Shown here: positions 5,236 to 8,612 of the stretch, piece after piece
How the letters are laid out: every line of letters starts with the position of its first letter
Position numbering within the stretch: position 1 is the stretch's first letter
Source of the DNA: Actinomycetota bacterium
Lineage (GTDB): Bacteria > Actinomycetota > CADDZG01 > WHSQ01
DNA length: 8,612 nucleotides
NCBI GenBank assembly: GCA_019348445.1
Contig: JAHWJK010000070.1
Location: 1-8,612 of the forward strand
Reading direction: 5' to 3'
Notes under the pieces: generated by a model
Databases searched by the model: none
What the model was told of the DNA's origin: nothing
What the model saw: the letters and a program-made list of their open reading frames with translations, nothing else
Position numbers and translations under genes: made by a program

Positions 5236-6416
5236 TGTCGGACTTTCCCGATGATGTCGCCGCGGCGCTCCTGCGCGGCATCGGCACCTACATCCGTGAG
5301 CTTCCGCCCCAAGAGCTTCCCGCGCCGCTCCGTCGTTACCGGAGTTTCAGGCCACAGGCCCTGAACGCGCATCGCGACACGCTCTTGGGCGTGCTCGACG
5401 ACGATGCGATGCGAGCGCGCATCGCGCACTGGCTCGAGACCGACAAACCACCGCTGTCGAAACAAGACGCGCATGTGTTGAGGGTCGCGACCGCCCGGGA
5501 AGACGGGTGGGAGGACGCGCTGCGGGACACGTCAAAACCTGCGCGTGCACCGAAGAAGCAGCGCGCCGCGGACGGCGCGTCCCTCGAGACGGAGCGAGCC
5601 AAGACTCGCAAGGCCAAAGACGACCTCAAGCGCGCGCGGGACGAGCTGCGGTCGCTTCGCCACGACGCTGCCGCGCGCATCACCGAACTGGAAGGCAAAC
5701 TTCGCGACGTCGAGAACCGGCTCGCGGAAGCAGACGAGCAGCGTGCCGCGGCTCACAAGGAGATGGAACGAGTCCTCGATCGGGCCGACCGGGCGGAACG
5801 CCGATCGAAGACGGTTCTAGAGAAAGCACAGGCGGAACGAGATGCGGCGCGCAAGGAGGCGAAAGAGTTACGTCGAGAGGTAACGGCGTTGCGGGCGAAG
5901 ACCGAGAAGGCGCAGGCACCGCGGCCCGCGCCGGCACAGAGGGCGACTCCCACACGTGTCAAGAAACGGAAGCCGCTGCGCGTTCCGAAAGGGCGCCTCG
6001 GCGACGATCCCGCGACGCTGGAGAAGTGGCTCGCCCGTGACGATGTGATGTTGGTGATCGACGGCTACAACGTAGCCAAGGCCGATGGCGGCTACGAAGA
6101 CCTGCAGCTCGAGACCCAGCGGGAGCGTCTGGTAGATGCCGTATTCACGCTGGCAAAGATGACCGACACCGAGACCATCGTGGTGTTCGATGCGCAACGT
6201 GTCCCCGGGCGACGGACCAGGAGGTCGCGACGCCCGGTCGTGGTCGAGTGGTCGAATCCGGGGCAGATCGCGGACGATTACATCGTTCAGCGCCTGGAAG
6301 AGCTTCCGCAAGACCCGGTGGTGCTGGTTACGAACGACAAAGAGCTACAGGAGCGAGGGCGAGCTCGAGACGCGACGATCGCGACGAGCCAGCAGCTCCT
6401 CGCCCTACTCCGCTAG
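5235..6416 (+). CDS. Coiled-coil protein with C-terminal YacP/Rae1-like NYN (PIN-like) nuclease domain
   Basis: A 393-aa protein. Its ATG overlaps the racemase stop by one base (TGATG), which suggests coupled translation. Residues 1 to ~100 form a helical region of a type seen in actinobacterial NYN proteins. Residues ~115-235 are a charged coiled coil rich in Glu, Arg, Lys and Ala. A basic, Pro-containing linker follows (~235-262). Residues ~270-393 are an NYN domain: LVIDGYNVAK (D276), VVFDAQ (D319), ADDYIVQRLEE (D347/D348) and LVTNDKEL (D368), the acidic set expected for a metal-dependent PIN-like ribonuclease. The motif order and ending match YacP (NYN_YacP), whose B. subtilis member Rae1 cuts mRNA in the ribosome A-site. 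Ribosome association here is inference only; the long coiled coil is not part of Rae1. The stop TAG lies in a CTAG shared with the opposing gene. Confidence 0.88.
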   Translation: MSDFPDDVAAALLRGIGTYIRELPPQELPAPLRRYRSFRPQALNAHRDTLLGVLDDDAMRARIAHWLETDKPPLSKQDAHVLRVATAREDGWEDALRDTSKPARAPKKQRAADGASLETERAKTRKAKDDLKRARDELRSLRHDAAARITELEGKLRDVENRLAEADEQRAAAHKEMERVLDRADRAERRSKTVLEKAQAERDAARKEAKELRREVTALRAKTEKAQAPRPAPAQRATPTRVKKRKPLRVPKGRLGDDPATLEKWLARDDVMLVIDGYNVAKADGGYEDLQLETQRERLVDAVFTLAKMTDTETIVVFDAQRVPGRRTRRSRRPVVVEWSNPGQIADDYIVQRLEELPQDPVVLVTNDKELQERGRARDATIATSQQLLALLR

Positions 6417-6970
6417 GAGGAGGTACCCGCCTCTTTCTTGCGAGCGCGGTGGGCGGCGACGTTCACCTTCGTGCAGCAGGTCTGGTTGCAGTAGCGCTTC
6501 GACTTGTTCCGCGACGTATCTACGAAGACGTCGAAACAGTCGTCCGCGGCGCAGATGCCGAGCCGCTCGTGGCCTTTCTCGACGATGAGAACCGCCAGCC
6601 CCATCGCCGCTCCTGCCGCAACTCGGTGAGAGATGGGCGCGTCGTCCGACGAGTAGTGCAGATGCCACGGGTGACCGTCGTGGTTCGAGATCTGCGGCGT
6701 CGCGGCGACCTCGCTGAGGATGTCGTTCAGTAGCTTGATCGCGCCCTCTTCGTCGGCGAAGAAGACGTCGCGGATGCGATCGCGGAATCCCTTGATCTCC
6801 TCGACATCGGCCACGGTGAGCCGACTCACGCCCTTGACGCCGAAGCGGGTCAGGAAGTCCTGCCACTCCTCGACCGTGGGCAGGTACTCGTTGCCGCTGA
6901 CCGACCCCTTCGTGTTCACGAGCTCTTCGGCGAAGACGGCACCCGAATTGTTGTAATGAGCAAAATCCAT
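6413..6970 (-). CDS. ABATE/CGNR zinc-finger transcriptional regulator
   Basis: A 185-aa protein from the ATG at 6970, preceded by a perfect GGAGGT Shine-Dalgarno (6986-6981) with 10-nt spacing. A GTG at 6988 is in frame but lies across the Shine-Dalgarno itself, so it is rejected as the start. The N-terminus (DFAHYN...EELVNTK) and middle match the ABATE domain of putative stress-linked regulators, and the C-terminal ~45 residues match the CGNR zinc finger: C140, C145, then C161 and C165, with the FVDTSRNKSKRYC block between. The signature CGNR itself reads CCTK (165-168), a departure that keeps the metal-binding Cys and adds another. A basic HRARKK tail follows. Such proteins are presumed DNA-binding regulators; their ligands are largely unknown. 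The gene is divergent from the small-ORF/EamA operon and may control it and itself through the inverted repeat at 6996-7029. Confidence 0.88.
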   Translation of the reverse strand: MDFAHYNNSGAVFAEELVNTKGSVSGNEYLPTVEEWQDFLTRFGVKGVSRLTVADVEEIKGFRDRIRDVFFADEEGAIKLLNDILSEVAATPQISNHDGHPWHLHYSSDDAPISHRVAAGAAMGLAVLIVEKGHERLGICAADDCFDVFVDTSRNKSKRYCNQTCCTKVNVAAHRARKKEAGTSS

Positions 6971-6999
6971 TTGACTTATTACCTCCACAGCTCTATTGT
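6971..6999 (+). promoter_or_regulatory. Putative promoter for the small-ORF/EamA operon
   Basis: TTGACT (6971-6976, 5 of 6 consensus bases) and TATTGT (6994-6999, 4 of 6) are 17 bp apart. A start near 7006 would give a leader of roughly 50 nt before the ATG at 7058. The -35 abuts the CGNR start codon. The region is visibly more AT-rich than its surroundings. Confidence 0.4.
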
Positions 7000-7000
7000 A
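6995..7000 (-). promoter_or_regulatory. Putative -10 element of the CGNR regulator gene
   Basis: On the minus strand 7000-6995 reads TACAAT, 5 of 6 matches to TATAAT. Transcription would begin near 6988 and leave a leader of about 18 nt that contains the GGAGGT ribosome-binding site. No clear -35 is seen 16-18 bp upstream. The element overlaps arm 1 of the inverted repeat. Confidence 0.4.
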
Positions 7001-7029
7001 AGAGCCATCACCAGGATAGACTCTTACAA
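6996..7029. promoter_or_regulatory. Perfect 9-bp inverted repeat, candidate operator between divergent genes
   Basis: TTGTAAGAG (6996-7004) and CTCTTACAA (7021-7029) are exact reverse complements separated by 16 bp. Arm 1 overlaps the candidate -10 elements of both divergent promoters. Centre-to-centre distance is 25 bp, a little over two helical turns, which would suit two protein subunits bound on about the same face. The neighbouring CGNR regulator is the obvious candidate binder. If transcription starts upstream of arm 1, the same sequence could instead form a leader hairpin. Confidence 0.5.
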
Positions 7030-7057
7030 AGGGTCTGGCAAGAGGAAGGAGGGCGAC

Positions 7058-7270
7058 ATGGAGTCGCTACTCACCCAGGAGCTTCACCGGGAGATCGAGA
7101 ACGACCGGCTACGGATGGCCGGTTATCGGACTCGGGTCGAGCGTCGCCGCCGTGACCTCGGTGCGAGCGTCCGTCGGATCGTCGGACGCGCTCTGATCTC
7201 GGCCGGAGAGAGTATTTGCGGCTGCACCGCCCACCCCGTAGCGACGGTCACACCTCTGCGGCGGGCGTAG
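7058..7270 (+). CDS. Small Arg-rich protein (70 aa), function unknown
   Basis: The ATG at 7058 follows a strong Shine-Dalgarno, AAGGAGG at 7046-7052, with 5-nt spacing. The frame also stays open upstream to an ATG at 6956, but that version would overlap the CGNR gene and its promoter and lacks a ribosome-binding site. The 70-residue product has 14 Arg, with an acidic-basic helical N-terminal half (LHREIENDRLRM, then a run of four Arg at 29-32) and a segment RRIVGRALISAGESICG that could be an amphipathic helix. A CGC motif (C54-C56) lies near the end. No transmembrane helix is evident. I do not recognise the family with certainty. Its stop TAG is followed directly by the ATG of the EamA transporter, so the two are almost certainly co-transcribed. 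Confidence 0.65.
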   Translation: MESLLTQELHREIENDRLRMAGYRTRVERRRRDLGASVRRIVGRALISAGESICGCTAHPVATVTPLRRA

Positions 7271-8185
7271 ATGGCGGTTCGCTCGCTCACTCTGGAGCGC
7301 AGCGGCGCGCGGATCAATCCCGGTGTCGCTGCGCTCGTCGGAGCGATGGGCATCTGGGGCGGCACCTATGTCGTCACCGATGCCGTTCTCGGCGCGATCG
7401 GGCCGTACTCGATCCTTCTGCTCCGCTTCGTCATTGCGTTCGCCGTGCTTGCGCCGTTCGCGTGGCGTGCCGGGCTACGGCCGCGGATGGTCGTGCAGCC
7501 GATCTTCCTTCTGTTCGGGTTCACGGGGATGGTGCTCCACCTCGCCCTCGAGACCGTCGGTTTGCAATACACCTCTCCAGGTAGTGCCGCGCTCGTGATC
7601 GCGACGGCTCCCGCCGTGACTCTCGTCGCGTCGGTGATCTTCTTGAAAGAGAGACTGAACCTCACCCGGGGGGTCGGTATCGGTCTGTCCGTTCTGGGAG
7701 CGGCGTTGGTCACGCAAGCCCGCCTCAATACCGGCGGCAAGAGCGAGCTTCTGGGGAACCTGCTCGTGTTCGCGGGAGTACTCGCCTGGGGGATCTATGC
7801 AGTGCAGGGAAAGAAGCTGTCCACGTCGGTACCGGGCATCGTCTCGACCGCGGCGTCCGCAGGTGCGGCGGCGCTTCTCATCGCCCCGGTTGCGATCGGC
7901 GAGATGCTGGCCGGAAACGTGCCCGTCTTCGACGGCGGGTCGATCGCGGGCATCGTCTTCCTCGGCGCGGGTGCCAACGCTGCAGCATTCGCTCTGTGGA
8001 ACGTCTCACTGAAGTACCTCGACGCGTCGACGGCAGGCTCGTACATCAATCTCGTCCCGGTGATCGGCGTGATCCTCGCTCTCTTGCTCGGCGAGACCAT
8101 GACCCCGCTGCAGTGGCTCGGTGGTGCGGTCGTGATGGCGGGCGTCTGGCTGACGGACCGGCGCAAGGTGCGGCCACCGGCCTAA
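7271..8185 (+). CDS. EamA/DMT-superfamily transporter (RhaT/YdcZ-type permease)
   Basis: A 304-aa integral membrane protein with about ten hydrophobic segments in two homologous halves (about residues 18-150 and 160-295), the EamA repeat layout. Family landmarks are GIWGGTYVVTD in the first helix, LLLRFVIAF in the third, ALVIATAPAVTLVASVIFLKERL closing the first half, and the matching SYINLVPVIGVILALLLGET near the end of the second. Members of the drug/metabolite transporter superfamily often export amino acids, nucleotides or small metabolites; the substrate cannot be read from the sequence. The N-terminal tail is basic and cytoplasmic by the positive-inside rule. The ATG immediately follows the stop of the 70-aa gene (TAGATG) and has only a weak GGCGGG upstream, so translation probably depends on coupling. 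The C-terminus ends in a basic tail. Confidence 0.92.
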   Translation: MAVRSLTLERSGARINPGVAALVGAMGIWGGTYVVTDAVLGAIGPYSILLLRFVIAFAVLAPFAWRAGLRPRMVVQPIFLLFGFTGMVLHLALETVGLQYTSPGSAALVIATAPAVTLVASVIFLKERLNLTRGVGIGLSVLGAALVTQARLNTGGKSELLGNLLVFAGVLAWGIYAVQGKKLSTSVPGIVSTAASAGAAALLIAPVAIGEMLAGNVPVFDGGSIAGIVFLGAGANAAAFALWNVSLKYLDASTAGSYINLVPVIGVILALLLGETMTPLQWLGGAVVMAGVWLTDRRKVRPPA

Positions 8186-8197
8186 GCTCTGCTGCGG

Positions 8198-8612
8198 ATG
8201 GACGGCATCGTTGAAGAGATCTACATCACCGATCGCGGCAGCGCGCCGATGGTGCGGGTGGACGAGGTGAAAGCGGTCGAGGGCGGCGGGCTGGAAGGGG
8301 ACCGGTACCACCTCGGTACCGGCTACTGGACGGGCTACGACCAGTGTGCGGTGACCATGATCGCGGCCGAGGACATCGAAGAGATCGCGGCGACGACGAG
8401 CGTGTCCGTGACGAACGGAGAACACCGCCGCAACATCATCACCCGGGGGATCTCGCTGACGGACCTCGCGGGTAAGCGATTCCGGGTCGGCGACGCCTTA
8501 CTCGAGTACGACCAGCCCCGGCCCCCGTGCCGCTACATCCAGTCGATAACCCAGCCGGGCATGACGAAGGCTCTCGGCGGGAGCCGTGGCGGCATCTGCG
8601 TGCGGGTCATCG
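8198..8612 (+). CDS. MOSC-domain protein, N-terminal part (3' end outside window)
   Basis: The frame from the ATG at 8198 has no stop before the window ends, giving 138 visible residues. They match a stand-alone MOSC domain: GGGLEGDRYH near the start, GEHRRNIITRGISLTDLAGKRF in the middle, then FRVGDALLEYDQPRPPCRYI containing the conserved Cys (C111) thought to carry persulfide or bind a cofactor in MOSC proteins. The family includes molybdenum-cofactor sulfurase C-terminal domains and the YiiM/mARC-related detoxifying proteins. The substrate here is unknown. The gene begins 12 nt after the EamA stop with no strong Shine-Dalgarno, so it may be in the same operon. Few residues appear to be missing, since short MOSC proteins are about 150-180 aa. 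Confidence 0.88.
   Translation, partial: MDGIVEEIYITDRGSAPMVRVDEVKAVEGGGLEGDRYHLGTGYWTGYDQCAVTMIAAEDIEEIAATTSVSVTNGEHRRNIITRGISLTDLAGKRFRVGDALLEYDQPRPPCRYIQSITQPGMTKALGGSRGGICVRVI

Noticed and set aside
6971..6988. GTG at 6988 as the start of the CGNR regulator
   Set aside because: The GTG overlaps the GGAGGT Shine-Dalgarno that serves the ATG at 6970.
6956..7057. Upstream extension of the 70-aa ORF to an ATG at 6956
   Set aside because: It would overlap the CGNR coding start and the shared promoter region and has no ribosome-binding site, whereas the ATG at 7058 has an excellent one.
1..8612. Mobile element, CRISPR array, defence island or tRNA/rRNA gene
   Set aside because: No transposase, integrase, terminal repeat, spacer-repeat array, toxin-antitoxin pair or structural RNA was recognised; the genes look like ordinary chromosomal content.

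Overview
The window is high-GC, tightly packed bacterial DNA that fits an uncultured actinobacterium (Actinomycetota). Supporting signs are the fused DEDD-exonuclease/GIY-YIG nuclease, the convergent trpD-nuclease gene pair that I recall from mycobacteria, a Gram-positive-type LexA box, start codons without Shine-Dalgarno sequences, a coiled-coil NYN/PIN-like protein and an ABATE/CGNR zinc-finger regulator. The lineage is inferred from gene content, not proven. There is no mobile element, CRISPR array, tRNA or rRNA, and no gene-free stretch longer than about 100 bases.

Layout. (1) 1-404 (+): the 3' end of trpD (tryptophan synthesis). (2) 405-502: a convergent intergenic region built of 9-bp tandem repeats that fold into a long imperfect hairpin, a candidate two-way terminator. 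(3) 503-2038 (-): a repair-type nuclease made of a DnaQ-like 3'-5' exonuclease, a UvrC/Cho-like GIY-YIG domain and a UvrB/C motif. (4) 2039-2091: a short divergent promoter region holding a near-perfect LexA/SOS operator. (5) 2092-6416 (+): an apparent four-gene operon with overlapping or nearly touching ends. It encodes a GAF-GAF-SpoIIE (RsbU-like) phosphatase, a 68-aa zinc-ribbon protein, a CaiB/BaiF-family enzyme with the alpha-methylacyl-CoA racemase catalytic residues, and a coiled-coil protein with a YacP/Rae1-like NYN nuclease domain. (6) 6413-6970 (-): an ABATE/CGNR zinc-finger regulator whose stop codon overlaps that of the preceding operon. (7) 6971-7057: a second divergent promoter region with a perfect 9-bp inverted repeat. 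(8) 7058-8612 (+): a small Arg-rich protein, an EamA/DMT transporter that starts on the next base, and a MOSC-domain protein cut by the window edge.

How the parts may work together. The best-supported regulatory story is SOS control of the Cho-like nuclease: the LexA box lies between its putative -35 and -10 elements, which also argues for a downstream, nearly leaderless start at 2038. The same box abuts the -10 candidate of the phosphatase operon, so damage-linked control of that operon is possible but weaker. In the right half, the CGNR regulator and the transporter operon are divergent and share a region with an operator-like inverted repeat, the usual layout of a local regulator controlling an efflux-type transporter. 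Functions are read from motifs. Promoter and operator calls are visual and untested.
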